Assembly: GCA_016866585.1 (NCBI GenBank)
Contig: VGMB01000005.1
Span: forward strand, 1-19,416
Direction: 5' to 3'
DNA from: Chlamydiota bacterium
Lineage (GTDB): Bacteria > Chlamydiota > Chlamydiia > Chlamydiales > Rhabdochlamydiaceae
DNA: 19,416 nt
In this document: positions 1 through 7,872 of the stretch, piece after piece
How the letters are laid out: each line of letters begins with the position of its first letter
How positions within the stretch are numbered: the stretch's first letter is position 1
Notes under the pieces: model-generated
The model's input: only the letters and a program-made list of their open reading frames with translations
Told to the model about the DNA's origin: nothing
The model's database searches: none
Translations under genes and position numbers: made by a program

Positions 1-399
1 TTAGGTAAAAACACCAAATCGACGATTGTATCGAAAGGTATTTCTGCTGATAAGTCCCATAATACATATAGAGGCCTTGTCAAAGTCGCTCCTAAGGCTA
101 AAAATAGCAGGAATTATACGCAGTGTGATTCTATGTTAGTGGGAAGCAATTGTTCTGCTAATACGTTCCCATACATAGAAGTCGCTAACACCTCTAGTCA
201 GGTTGAGCATGAAGCCTCTACATCTAAAATGAATGAACAGCAGCTATTCTATTTGCAATCTCGCGGTATAGGTAGGGAAGATGCTATCAACATGATTGTA
301 AATGGATTTTGTAAGGATGTTATAAAAGAGCTTCCTCTTGAGTTTGCTGTTGAAGCTCAAAAGCTCCTTACTCTAAAGCTGGAAAATTCCGTCGGATAA
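1..399 (+). CDS. sufB: SufB, Fe-S cluster assembly scaffold (C-terminal part, 5' end outside window)
   Basis: The reading frame is open from base 1 to the stop at 397-399 and gives the last 132 residues of SufB, the large scaffold subunit that builds Fe-S clusters within the SufBCD complex in the cytoplasm. The sequence shows the family's C-terminal blocks: SRNYTQCDSM, with the cysteine codon at 124-126 matching the functional Cys of E. coli SufB, then TFPYIEV, then QVEHEAS with the conserved His at 208-210, then EQQLFYLQSRGI and the ending PLEFAVEAQKLL. An ATG at 133 lies inside this conserved region and is not the true start. The gene is followed after 27 bases by sufC on the same strand, so it is the upstream member of a sufBCDS operon; the promoter is outside the window. 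The identification is essentially certain; only the N-terminal length is unknown. Confidence 0.97.
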   Translation, partial: LGKNTKSTIVSKGISADKSHNTYRGLVKVAPKAKNSRNYTQCDSMLVGSNCSANTFPYIEVANTSSQVEHEASTSKMNEQQLFYLQSRGIGREDAINMIVNGFCKDVIKELPLEFAVEAQKLLTLKLENSVG

Positions 400-426
400 T
401 ATTTATAAGAAAGGAAAGATTGTACC

Positions 427-1173
427 ATGATTGAAATCAAAAACTTGCACGCAAATACAGAAGGTAAGGTTATTTTGAAAGGCCTCAATCTTCAAATTAA
501 AGCAGGAGAAATCCATGCGATCATGGGTCCCAATGGCGCAGGTAAATCCACACTAGCTAAGGTTCTGGCCGGTGATCCTTCCTATGAAGTCACTGCAGGG
601 GAAATCTGGTTCAAAGGACAAAATATACTCGAAATGGATCCAGAAGAAAGAGCTCATTTAGGCTTATTTATGGGTTTTCAATATCCTCTTGAAATTCCGG
701 GAATTAATAACGTTCAGTTTTTGTTTTCTTGCTACAATGCCAAGAAAAAGGCTGAAGGCAAGGTGCCCGTTTCTGAAGAACAATTTCAAAGTATCCTTGA
801 AGAAAAAATGGCTATCGTTGAGATGAGGCCCGAATTCAAAGAAAGAAGTTTGAATGAAGGTTTTTCAGGTGGAGAAAAGAAAAGAAATGAGATACTGCAG
901 ATGGCTATTTTAGATCCTTGCTTTTCAATACTTGATGAAACAGACTCAGGCCTCGATATCGACGCCATGAAGATCGTGGCTCAAGGTGTAAACAAGCTCT
1001 TCACACCTGAAAAGGGCTTGCTTCTCATTACCCACTATCAACGACTCTTAGACTACATCAGACCGCAATTCGTACATATTATGGTGGATGGGAAAATTGT
1101 AATGAGTGGTGGTGCCGAGCTTGCATTGCAACTGGAACAAAATGGATATGAATCTCTAGTGGGTTCTAGATAA
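427..1173 (+). CDS. sufC: SufC, Fe-S assembly ABC-type ATPase
   Basis: SufC is the soluble ATPase that binds SufB and SufD and drives the conformational change needed for cluster assembly. All ABC ATPase motifs are visible: Walker A GPNGAGKS at residues 34-41, Q-loop glutamine at about 85 (GFQYP), signature FSGGEKKRNE at 146-155, Walker B FSILDE at 166-171 with catalytic Glu171, and the H-loop His at about 203 (LITHYQ). The DETDSGLDIDAMK stretch is characteristic of SufC within the ABC family. At 248 residues it has the usual length. The ATG is preceded by an AAGGAAA ribosome site at about 411-417. It lies 27 bases after sufB and 14 bases before sufD, consistent with a single transcript. Nothing is truncated or unusual. 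Confidence 0.98.
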   Translation: MIEIKNLHANTEGKVILKGLNLQIKAGEIHAIMGPNGAGKSTLAKVLAGDPSYEVTAGEIWFKGQNILEMDPEERAHLGLFMGFQYPLEIPGINNVQFLFSCYNAKKKAEGKVPVSEEQFQSILEEKMAIVEMRPEFKERSLNEGFSGGEKKRNEILQMAILDPCFSILDETDSGLDIDAMKIVAQGVNKLFTPEKGLLLITHYQRLLDYIRPQFVHIMVDGKIVMSGGAELALQLEQNGYESLVGSR

Positions 1174-1187
1174 AAGGAAAGTTTATA

Positions 1188-2498
1188 ATGACAGTCTTAG
1201 AACAAACACAATTAGATCCTTTTCATAGTTGTATAGAAAGTATCTTTTCTGAACAAACTCCATCACCATTCCGCTCTAAGGCGTTTGGGAAGTTATTTGA
1301 GAAAGGCCTGCCGACAAAAAAGTTTGAAGCGTTTACGTATTTTCCTTTGAGGCAGTTATATGCTAACTCTTACAAGATGCCGACAAGACAAGTTGTTCCA
1401 TCAAAAGAATTTATAGAAAGACATGTTCTTCCTGAATGCAAAGGTTCATGTCTTGTATTCATAGATGGAGCGTTTGTTAAAGAGATGTCTTTTGTTAATG
1501 AACTTCCCTCATCTGTGGCATGTGTGCCACTTGCTCAAGCAGAAAAGGGTAGCTATGCCGGTTTTTTACAAAAAAGATACCATCTTGCCCTTGAGCAAGA
1601 AAAAGATCCTTTTGTTTTTATGAATTTAGCGCTCGGCAATAGTGGAGCTTTTGTCTATATCCCCGCGAATATAACGTTGGAAAAACCCATACAATGCCTT
1701 CACATTATCTCAGAAGATAACGTGGCTGTTTTCCCAAGAGTTCAACTCGTAGTAGGCTCGTCATCTAAAGTGTCTTGGATAACATCGTATGTTAACGTTG
1801 AAAGCGTTCAGAAGTTCTTTCAGACTAGCTATCTAGATGTTTCTGTCGATGAGGATAGTTCATTCGATCATGTCATTTTTAATGATGTTCCTAAAAAGGC
1901 CTACAATTTATTTTCTCTAAGATCGACATTAAAAAAGCAATCTAGGGTAAACTGCATCAATCTATCGACAGGCTCTAAAGCATCACGTCAAGATTATTAT
2001 TTTGCTATGAATGGAGAAGAGGGAGATGTGAAAGTTACAGGCCTATCTTGGCTTGATACAAATCATCATTCTCATGCCCATGTCATAGTCGATCACCACG
2101 CTCCATCTTGTGTTTCGGATCAGTTTTTTAAAGGGGTGCTAGCAGGAAGCTCTCAGACAAGCTTCATTGGTAAGATTGTTGTTAGACAACCTGCACAGCA
2201 AACCAGGGCCTATCAGCTCAATAATAACTTATTGCTTTCTGAAGGAACTATTGCCAATAGCAAGCCCGGCCTGGAGATTTTAGCTGATGATGTAAAAGCA
2301 TCTCATGGGGCTACCGTATCACAATTAGACGAGGAGCAGCTGTTTTATCTCAGAAGCAGAGGTCTTACTGCTGATGTGGCTAAAAGTCTTCTGGTAGAAG
2401 GTTTTTGCAGAGATATTCTCGATAAAGTATCATGTGACTCTTTAAAAAAGATTACACAAGATTCCCTCGAGCAATATTTAATTAAGCAAAATACATGA
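1188..2498 (+). CDS. sufD: SufD, Fe-S cluster assembly protein
   Basis: SufD is the SufB paralogue of the SufBC2D scaffold complex, required for iron acquisition and cluster formation. The protein has 436 residues, near the family norm. The N-terminal segment contains the SufD-type KFEAFTYFPLRQLYANSY-like motif. The C-terminal beta-helix ends in VKASHGATV (residues about 369-377), whose His (about 373) corresponds to the functionally important His of E. coli SufD. DEEQLFYLRSRGL follows, then a helical tail. This tail resembles the SufB C terminus encoded at 1-399, as expected for paralogues. The start ATG follows an AAAGGAAAG ribosome site that overlaps the sufC stop region. The stop overlaps the sufS start in an ATGA configuration, implying translational coupling. 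Confidence 0.96.
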   Translation: MTVLEQTQLDPFHSCIESIFSEQTPSPFRSKAFGKLFEKGLPTKKFEAFTYFPLRQLYANSYKMPTRQVVPSKEFIERHVLPECKGSCLVFIDGAFVKEMSFVNELPSSVACVPLAQAEKGSYAGFLQKRYHLALEQEKDPFVFMNLALGNSGAFVYIPANITLEKPIQCLHIISEDNVAVFPRVQLVVGSSSKVSWITSYVNVESVQKFFQTSYLDVSVDEDSSFDHVIFNDVPKKAYNLFSLRSTLKKQSRVNCINLSTGSKASRQDYYFAMNGEEGDVKVTGLSWLDTNHHSHAHVIVDHHAPSCVSDQFFKGVLAGSSQTSFIGKIVVRQPAQQTRAYQLNNNLLLSEGTIANSKPGLEILADDVKASHGATVSQLDEEQLFYLRSRGLTADVAKSLLVEGFCRDILDKVSCDSLKKITQDSLEQYLIKQNT

Positions 2499-3733
2499 GC
2501 AACTTAGACATAGCATATTTGCGTAGTAATTTCCCCATGCTAAATAAAAGAATGCATGGGAGGCCCCTTATATACTTCGACTCAGCAGCAACTACACATA
2601 AACCAAAATGTGTTATTGACGAGATGAATAATTTTTATCGCAACTCGTACGCTACAGTGCATCGTGCAGTGTACGAGCTTGCGGCTGAAGCCACCTCTTT
2701 ATACGAGACATCAAGGCAAAAAATTCAAAAGTTCATTAACGCAGCACATTTTGAAGAAGTAATTTTCACTAAAGGGACTACAGAGTCAATTAATCTTGTA
2801 GCCTCCTCTTTCGGTAGATCTTTTTTCAACCAGGGTGATGAGATCCTTATCTGTGAAACAGAGCATCATTCTAACATCGTGCCTTGGCAGCTTATATGTG
2901 CTCAAACTGGAGCGGTTATTAAGGTTATACCATGTAATATGGATGGAGAAGTTGATCTCGATATAATTAGTAAGATGATCTCCGATAAATCTAGGATCAT
3001 AGCAATTGCTCATATTGCCAATACGACGGGGACTGTACATCCTATTAAAGAAATTACAGCCCTTGCTCATGAGTATGGTGTGAAAGTTTTAGTAGATGCA
3101 GCACAAAGTATTTCTCATATAAAAATTGATGTGCAAGACCTCGACGTTGATTTTTTAGCTTTTTCAGGACATAAAGCTTATGGCCCGACAGGTATCGGTA
3201 TTCTTTATGGTAAGAAAGCTTTGCTCGAGGTGATTCCTCCCTATCAAGGAGGGGGGGATATGGTGGATAAAGTAGAGTTTATCTCAACGACATATCAAAA
3301 GCCTCCATTGAAATTTGAAGCTGGCACTCCTTTGATCCAGCAGGCTATAGGTCTCGGTAATGCTATTGATTTTATAGAATCTATTGGCCTGGATAATATC
3401 GCCGCCTGGGAAAATCAACTACTCTCATATGCAACATCTAGGATGAAAGAAGTAAAGGGACTAAAAATCATAGGTAATGCAAAAGAAAAAGGTGCAATCG
3501 TAAGTTTTATTATAGAGGGAGTGCATCCATTAGACCTTGGTACGATGCTTAGCTTAAAAGGTGTTGCGATCAGAACAGGTCATCTCTGTGCTCAGCCTGC
3601 TCTAAAGAAGTTTAGTGTTACTTCGCTTGCTAGGGTGTCATTCGGCATATACAACACCATGGAAGAAATAGATAATTTTATTGAATTATTAGAAGAAGTT
3701 TTGTTGTTGCTTAGACCCCCGATGTCTTATTAA
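2495..3733 (+). CDS. sufS: SufS, group II cysteine desulfurase
   Basis: SufS is the PLP enzyme that removes sulfur from L-cysteine to feed the SufBCD scaffold. The 412-residue sequence shows the class V aminotransferase fold landmarks: the N-terminal YFDSAATTHKP block, EHHSN around residues 123-127, PLP-contacting Asp201 in VDAAQS, Schiff-base Lys227 in SGHKAYGPTG, and the persulfide-accepting Cys365 in RTGHLCAQP, followed by ARVSFGIYN. The single-residue loop around Cys365 is of the SufS type, not the longer IscS type. The ATG overlaps the sufD stop by 4 bases. It is the last gene of the operon and is followed by a hairpin at 3775-3809. No sufE or sufU sulfur-acceptor gene lies in this window, so the partner must be encoded elsewhere. 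Confidence 0.97.
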   Translation: MSNLDIAYLRSNFPMLNKRMHGRPLIYFDSAATTHKPKCVIDEMNNFYRNSYATVHRAVYELAAEATSLYETSRQKIQKFINAAHFEEVIFTKGTTESINLVASSFGRSFFNQGDEILICETEHHSNIVPWQLICAQTGAVIKVIPCNMDGEVDLDIISKMISDKSRIIAIAHIANTTGTVHPIKEITALAHEYGVKVLVDAAQSISHIKIDVQDLDVDFLAFSGHKAYGPTGIGILYGKKALLEVIPPYQGGGDMVDKVEFISTTYQKPPLKFEAGTPLIQQAIGLGNAIDFIESIGLDNIAAWENQLLSYATSRMKEVKGLKIIGNAKEKGAIVSFIIEGVHPLDLGTMLSLKGVAIRTGHLCAQPALKKFSVTSLARVSFGIYNTMEEIDNFIELLEEVLLLLRPPMSY

Positions 3734-3774
3734 AGGGAGTTTTTTCTCAAGTAGCTGTTACTTTTTTCAATGTG

Positions 3775-3809
3775 AAAAGAGATCACTACACAATGTGATG
3801 ATCTCTTTT
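3775..3809. terminator. Bidirectional terminator hairpin between sufS and the first porin gene
   Basis: A perfect 11-bp inverted repeat, AAAAGAGATCA at 3775-3785 and TGATCTCTTTT at 3799-3809, encloses a 13-base loop. The A-tract and T-tract in the outer arms provide a short U-run on either strand. It lies between the convergent ends of sufS (stop 3733) and the MOMP-like gene (stop 3831), so it can serve both. Confidence 0.75.
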
Positions 3810-3830
3810 AGAGTTCCAATTTTGATTATT

Positions 3831-4961
3831 CTAGAAATCTAACCGCAAAGATAGTGTATATCCTTGGATGGTTAAATCGCCTTGGTTTGCAAAGAACAGG
3901 GCTTGTGTTTCTTCTGTAGCTCCAACAAATCTGTTAAATTGATTTTGTCCGAAGAACACAAAGTTTTCCCAACCAGCGGAAATAGAAAAGTGAATTCTGT
4001 CATTGGTTGACATTGTTTCCCATCTTAACCCCACTTGTGACTCAACGATGACGGAGCTTGTTCTTGTCGAATGATTGTTTTTGATATGATTAACAGTATC
4101 GCCAGAGCTGAAATCGCAATATTGATGTTGTTTTTCTTGGAAGAATCCATATAAAAGGGAAACCGCAGTGTTGCCGTAAAAACTAAATCCATTTCCAAGG
4201 CCCCATTGAGAACCGAGTCCAGGACGAACTCCTACACCCCAGAATGCGTTTCTGTCTCTATATCTGTAATTGATCGTTATAGGGTCAATACCAAGACCTT
4301 TTGTTGTGGTTGGAGGTAGGTATTCATATCCGTTGTAATTGGCATTCATATGTTGATATATCCATGCAGATCTTCCGCCTATAAATGGTCGTAATGTAAG
4401 CCATTTACTTACAAAAAATTCTCTCCCTAATTCAAAGTCGATTAAATTAAGGTTAAGTCTCCACTTTCCGTGTGCTGAGTATGGATCTGTTGTTAAAAAC
4501 GAGTTGTAGTAAGGAGATTCAAACAATGGATACAAAGTGTCTTCGTCACGTGTTGTTGTGGATGATGCTTTGGTATGATAGTATGTCCATGTAAGGAGTG
4601 TATCCCATCCATCGTGAGGAGTATTCCATCCTATACCTACTCTACATCCTGGATCCCATTTGAAATTGAGCTCTTCCGTTTTAGATTTATAGAGTGTATC
4701 AGAGTTTCCCTTCGTTACATATGCTAGACCATCTTCATGTGCTTGCCAAATGAGAAGATCTGCGGTTATGAAAAGATCTGCTCCATTTTTAACTTCCGGT
4801 CTTCCGGATGGGTTGATAACGCCTGTGGATGTTTTTCTTTGTTCAAGAGCGCTTACACGATTTTCGAGATTGCGGATTTGAGCGTTTGTTGCATCAGCAG
4901 ATAGGTAGCTAGCTACTAGCACGGACGATATATATATAGTGGGCTTAGCGAATTTCAGCAT
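3831..4961 (-). CDS. MOMP-like outer-membrane beta-barrel (porin) paralogue 1
   Basis: This is a 376-residue outer-membrane protein of the MOMP-like/Legionella-type major outer membrane protein family of chlamydia-related bacteria, probably a pore-former in the outer membrane. An N-terminal export signal (residues about 1-22) is followed by a short heptad-like stretch (QIRNLENRVSALEQR) that could form a coiled coil. Alternating hydrophobic/aromatic strands then run to a terminal phenylalanine (LSLRLDF), the C-terminal signature recognised by the BAM machinery. Blocks shared with the two neighbouring paralogues include FITADLLIWQ, a GIGWNTPHDGWDT-like turn, NLIDFELGREFF and FSFYGNTAVSLLYG. A strong ribosome site (GGAGGA) sits 7 bases upstream of the ATG. 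The terminator at 5132-5171 separates it from the preceding porin gene, so it probably has its own promoter. The fold and location are secure; pore specificity cannot be read from the sequence. Confidence 0.85.
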   Translation of the reverse strand: MLKFAKPTIYISSVLVASYLSADATNAQIRNLENRVSALEQRKTSTGVINPSGRPEVKNGADLFITADLLIWQAHEDGLAYVTKGNSDTLYKSKTEELNFKWDPGCRVGIGWNTPHDGWDTLLTWTYYHTKASSTTTRDEDTLYPLFESPYYNSFLTTDPYSAHGKWRLNLNLIDFELGREFFVSKWLTLRPFIGGRSAWIYQHMNANYNGYEYLPPTTTKGLGIDPITINYRYRDRNAFWGVGVRPGLGSQWGLGNGFSFYGNTAVSLLYGFFQEKQHQYCDFSSGDTVNHIKNNHSTRTSSVIVESQVGLRWETMSTNDRIHFSISAGWENFVFFGQNQFNRFVGATEETQALFFANQGDLTIQGYTLSLRLDF

Positions 4962-5032
4962 ATTTGTTCCTCCGAGATATGAAAAGAGCCTTATGGGTGC
5001 ATTACATGTTTTATGTGAGATTTTTAGAGTAA

Positions 5033-5063
5033 CTTATACTCATGTTGCATCTTCTTACAGCAA
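5033..5063 (-). promoter_or_regulatory. Possible promoter for MOMP-like gene 1
   Basis: On the minus strand, TTGCTG (5058-5063) and TATAAG (5033-5038) are separated by 19 bases, upstream of the porin start at 4961. The -10 element is good, but the spacing is long and the -35 is partial. A promoter is expected here because a strong terminator lies just upstream at 5132-5171. This is an inference from weak motifs. Confidence 0.3.
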
Positions 5064-5131
5064 AGGAGATTTTTACAAAATGTATGAATTAAAACAAGAA
5101 ACGCTTATATCTTCTGTGAGTGATAAAGATA

Positions 5132-5171
5132 AAAAAAGAAGTTCGAAAAAAATTTGCCGAACTTCTTTTTT
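5132..5171 (-). terminator. Strong intrinsic terminator after MOMP-like gene 2
   Basis: A perfect 14-bp inverted repeat, AAAAAAGAAGTTCG at 5132-5145 and CGAACTTCTTTTTT at 5158-5171, encloses a 12-base loop. It starts 4 bases beyond the stop codon of the porin gene ending at 5176. On the minus strand the stem ends in a run of six T, a classic intrinsic terminator. The repeat is symmetrical, so it could also stop plus-strand transcription. Confidence 0.88.
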
Positions 5172-5175
5172 CTAT

Positions 5176-6402
5176 TTAGAAATCAAATCGTAAAGAGCCA
5201 GTAGCACCCTGAACACTCAAGCTTGAAGAGTTTAGAATGAAGTTAGCTTGGTTTGTTGGATCAACAGCTCTGATAAATTGACCTTGGCTAAAAAACATGT
5301 GTTGTTCCCATCCAAGTGCGATAGAGAAGTTTGTTTTTTTTGCTTTAGAAGGACATTTACAAAGAACGGCTTTTTTTGTTTTACAAACATTAGAGTCCCA
5401 TCTAAATCCAAGCTGTAAATCCGTAATAGCACGACCTGCGTAGTAGTCGCTAGATAGATTTACTAAATTTTTGCTGTCTTTAGATGTTTCTATTTTTTCT
5501 TTTGTTGATAAGTTGAATTCACCATAAACTAAGCTAATGCCAGTGTTGCCGTAAATACTAAATCCTTTGCCGAGCCAAAATTGGGAATTAAATCCGGCTC
5601 TAGGACCCACACCCCAGTAGTTGTCCTTAAGTGTAGTGTGATACGATCCTTCTCTTGATCTTGTTTTATATCCATCATACCTTACATTATTTTCCTGCTC
5701 TATCCATACAGCCTTTGCACCAGCATAAGGTCTAAAAGAGAAGTATCTAGAAGGGATGAATGTTTTACCTAACTCCCAATCCACTACGTTTAGGAATAGA
5801 TTCCATTTAGAAGAAGCTTTGGATACCCGAGGCCTTTCAATCTCAAATATATTAGTGATTGGATTAAGTCTAATGTTACTTGCTGCGCTGATCAAACTTG
5901 GCAATACGGTTTGCCCTTCTTTGCCTGATATACTGCCTTCAGCATTATCTTGGAACCATGTGTAACTAACAAAAGAGTCCCAGTTACCGTGAGGGATATT
6001 GAAACCAGCACCTACCCTAAAACCCCATTCCCACTTAAAACTTGGATTTTGGATATTGCCACCTGTATTAAAGTTACTGTCGTCAGAAGTTACTGTAGCA
6101 AAAGATAGTGAAGGTTGGTTAGCTATCCAATATAGAGCATCAGCAAATAGAATAAACCCACCGTAAGCACATTCCTGTGATTTTTTTTTATAACTCATTT
6201 TACTAGGCATTTGGTTTGAGGAAGTCGTATCAGTTGTGGCCGTCGTAGCTTGTACCGTAGGTTGCTCTTCCATCATCTCAGGTTTATTCTGGCAGCAGGC
6301 AGGATCGTTGCTATCGCAGGGAACTCCAAGATTAATAAAGCTTGAAGTACTGCCCCATAAAGCAATCAGTGAAAGGGACCACACATATTTATGTAAATTC
6401 AT
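5176..6402 (-). CDS. MOMP-like outer-membrane beta-barrel (porin) paralogue 2, with Cys/Lys-rich inserts
   Basis: A 408-residue member of the same porin family as its neighbours. It has an N-terminal export signal (about residues 1-22), then a non-barrel linker with CDSNDPACC and a Thr/Ser-rich, Lys-rich stretch. The barrel follows, with the family blocks FILFADALYW, GAGFNIPHGNWDS, NVVDWELGKTF and FSIYGNTGISLVYG, and a terminal SLRFDF. The cysteines are unlike those of its two neighbours: a cluster near the N terminus and a C-x7-C-x-C insert with several lysines about 50 residues before the C terminus, between two predicted strands. These could form inter-molecular disulfides, as known for chlamydial envelope proteins, but that is inference. 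A GGAG ribosome site precedes the ATG. It lies 53 bases downstream of paralogue 3 and ends in a strong terminator, so the two may share a transcript. Confidence 0.84.
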   Translation of the reverse strand: MNLHKYVWSLSLIALWGSTSSFINLGVPCDSNDPACCQNKPEMMEEQPTVQATTATTDTTSSNQMPSKMSYKKKSQECAYGGFILFADALYWIANQPSLSFATVTSDDSNFNTGGNIQNPSFKWEWGFRVGAGFNIPHGNWDSFVSYTWFQDNAEGSISGKEGQTVLPSLISAASNIRLNPITNIFEIERPRVSKASSKWNLFLNVVDWELGKTFIPSRYFSFRPYAGAKAVWIEQENNVRYDGYKTRSREGSYHTTLKDNYWGVGPRAGFNSQFWLGKGFSIYGNTGISLVYGEFNLSTKEKIETSKDSKNLVNLSSDYYAGRAITDLQLGFRWDSNVCKTKKAVLCKCPSKAKKTNFSIALGWEQHMFFSQGQFIRAVDPTNQANFILNSSSLSVQGATGSLRFDF

Positions 6403-6455
6403 TATTCAATCTCCAAAATTAGAACCATTCGTTCATTTGTAAGCTTTGTTTTTTA

Positions 6456-7625
6456 TTAGAAGTCTACTCGCCCTCCAAGAGCCCAGCCCATGAATGCTAT
6501 ATCACCTTGGTTTTGTACATATTGACCAAGCTCAGAACCGTTGGTAAAACGCATCATCTGGTTTTGAGAGAAGAATAGTTGTTGTTGCCAGCCACCATGT
6601 AGGCTTAGATGAATAGCGTCATTAAAGAAGGAATAATCCCATCGGAGGCCCACTTCTAGGTCTGTTGCTGCTTTGGCACAGCGGAAACTATTGTATACAT
6701 GCCTTTGATTGGGGTTATTACCAATAAGGTCATTGTATGCACTTTCTTGTTGATTTAGATGAAAAAAGCCATACAGTAGCGCTACTCCGGCGTTACCATA
6801 TAGGCTGAGCCCACTTCCAAACCCCCAAGAGCCATTAACACCAAGTCTTGGCCCAAAACCAAAAAAATTGTTGGTATTACTTATTTCGTATGTATTAAAT
6901 ACTGTCTCTTTTTCACTATAAAGATAGTGAACTTTTCCATATTCCACTTCATAGTGTTGTTTTATCCAGCCACCTCTGAGACCAAAAAATGGTCTGAGCT
7001 TAAGCCATTTACCTGCGTAAAATTCCCTGCCCATTTCTAAATCAAGCATATTGAAGTGAAGATTCCAGTCGCTGTAAGCGCTATTAGCTGTGGCTAGTAC
7101 GTCGTTAGTTGTTCCATTATTCATTGGACTAATGAAGGTGGTGAATAAAGTGACTTTTTCTTTTTTGCTTGTTGTTTGGTTTTGAACTGTAATTTCTCTA
7201 CTTGCGTGATCTTTAAAACATGTCCAATCAACAATTGCATCCCATCCATCATGTGAAAGGTTTACTCCCAATCCAATGTTGAAACCTGAGCTGTAGGAAA
7301 ACTGAGGGTTTTTTACGCTTCCGTTAGTGATGCGCTGTGTTATTTTTGGAACTTCTTTGCTTTCTTGGACAATAACGAATCCAAGGCCTGATGTATTGGT
7401 CTCCCAAATTATCCAATCACCGGTTAAAAAAACATCAAATCCGTCATTGACTTGAGGTCGCGCCGATGGCAGCTCTATGGGGATTGGTGTAACTGGAGCT
7501 GATGTGGTCACAACATGTTGTATTTTATTTGACTGTGTATTGGTGTTTTCATAATCAGCACACAGCTCTACTGCCATTAAGGATAAAGCTGATAGAAGTA
7601 CGAGGGATTGCGATTTTTTGTACAT
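6456..7625 (-). CDS. MOMP-like outer-membrane beta-barrel (porin) paralogue 3
   Basis: A 389-residue outer-membrane barrel of the MOMP-like family, first in the minus-strand trio. The signal peptide (about residues 1-23, ending near LCADYEN) precedes a Thr/Pro-rich linker. The barrel blocks match the other two copies: DVFLTGDWIIWE, a GLGVNLSHDGWDA turn, NMLDLEMGREFY, LSLYGNAGVALLYG and a terminal GGRVDF ending in phenylalanine. The copies differ strongly in the segments between these blocks, as expected for surface loops, which points to old duplications rather than recent copying. The ribosome site (GGATAA) is weak. The 247 bases upstream contain a TTGACC at about -60 on the minus strand but no clear -10 partner. 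Function as a general or specific diffusion pore is inferred from the family. Confidence 0.84.
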   Translation of the reverse strand: MYKKSQSLVLLSALSLMAVELCADYENTNTQSNKIQHVVTTSAPVTPIPIELPSARPQVNDGFDVFLTGDWIIWETNTSGLGFVIVQESKEVPKITQRITNGSVKNPQFSYSSGFNIGLGVNLSHDGWDAIVDWTCFKDHASREITVQNQTTSKKEKVTLFTTFISPMNNGTTNDVLATANSAYSDWNLHFNMLDLEMGREFYAGKWLKLRPFFGLRGGWIKQHYEVEYGKVHYLYSEKETVFNTYEISNTNNFFGFGPRLGVNGSWGFGSGLSLYGNAGVALLYGFFHLNQQESAYNDLIGNNPNQRHVYNSFRCAKAATDLEVGLRWDYSFFNDAIHLSLHGGWQQQLFFSQNQMMRFTNGSELGQYVQNQGDIAFMGWALGGRVDF

Positions 7626-7872
7626 AAATTATCCGAATGAATGAAGGATTTTTTGATATAAAGTAATTTTCAAAATTATTTTGGTCAATCCATTTCTTGA
7701 AACGCATCTTTTTTATACTCTTAACGAAGTAGAATCATTAGCCGTATTAGTTGAAATTTTATTTGGTCACAGGAATTAATAAGTAAAGTTTTGCTGTAAG
7801 ATAGAAAGGCTACACAAAATATCGAAAGGACTCGTTTAGAGAGAAAATTTTTACAGAAGCACAATAGCAGAA
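7626..7872. other. Intergenic region upstream of the porin trio, no gene seen
   Basis: This is 247 AT-rich bases between the minus-strand gene ending at 7873 and the porin gene starting at 7625. I see no reading frame with protein-like character, no tRNA fold and no strong hairpin that would terminate the upstream pair. It must presumably carry the promoter of the porin gene; TTGACC on the minus strand is the best -35 candidate, but the spacing to TATATC-like sequences is not convincing. Confidence 0.4.

Noticed and set aside
4939..5193. 84-codon plus-strand ORF overlapping the start of the porin gene
   Set aside because: Its first part is antisense to the porin signal peptide, leader and ribosome site and its end is the terminator hairpin; composition is not protein-like. 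Only the short internal ATG version is kept, as a low-interest finding.
7626..7872. tRNA or riboswitch in the porin upstream region
   Set aside because: No cloverleaf, anticodon arm or known riboswitch core could be recognised; the stretch is simply AT-rich.
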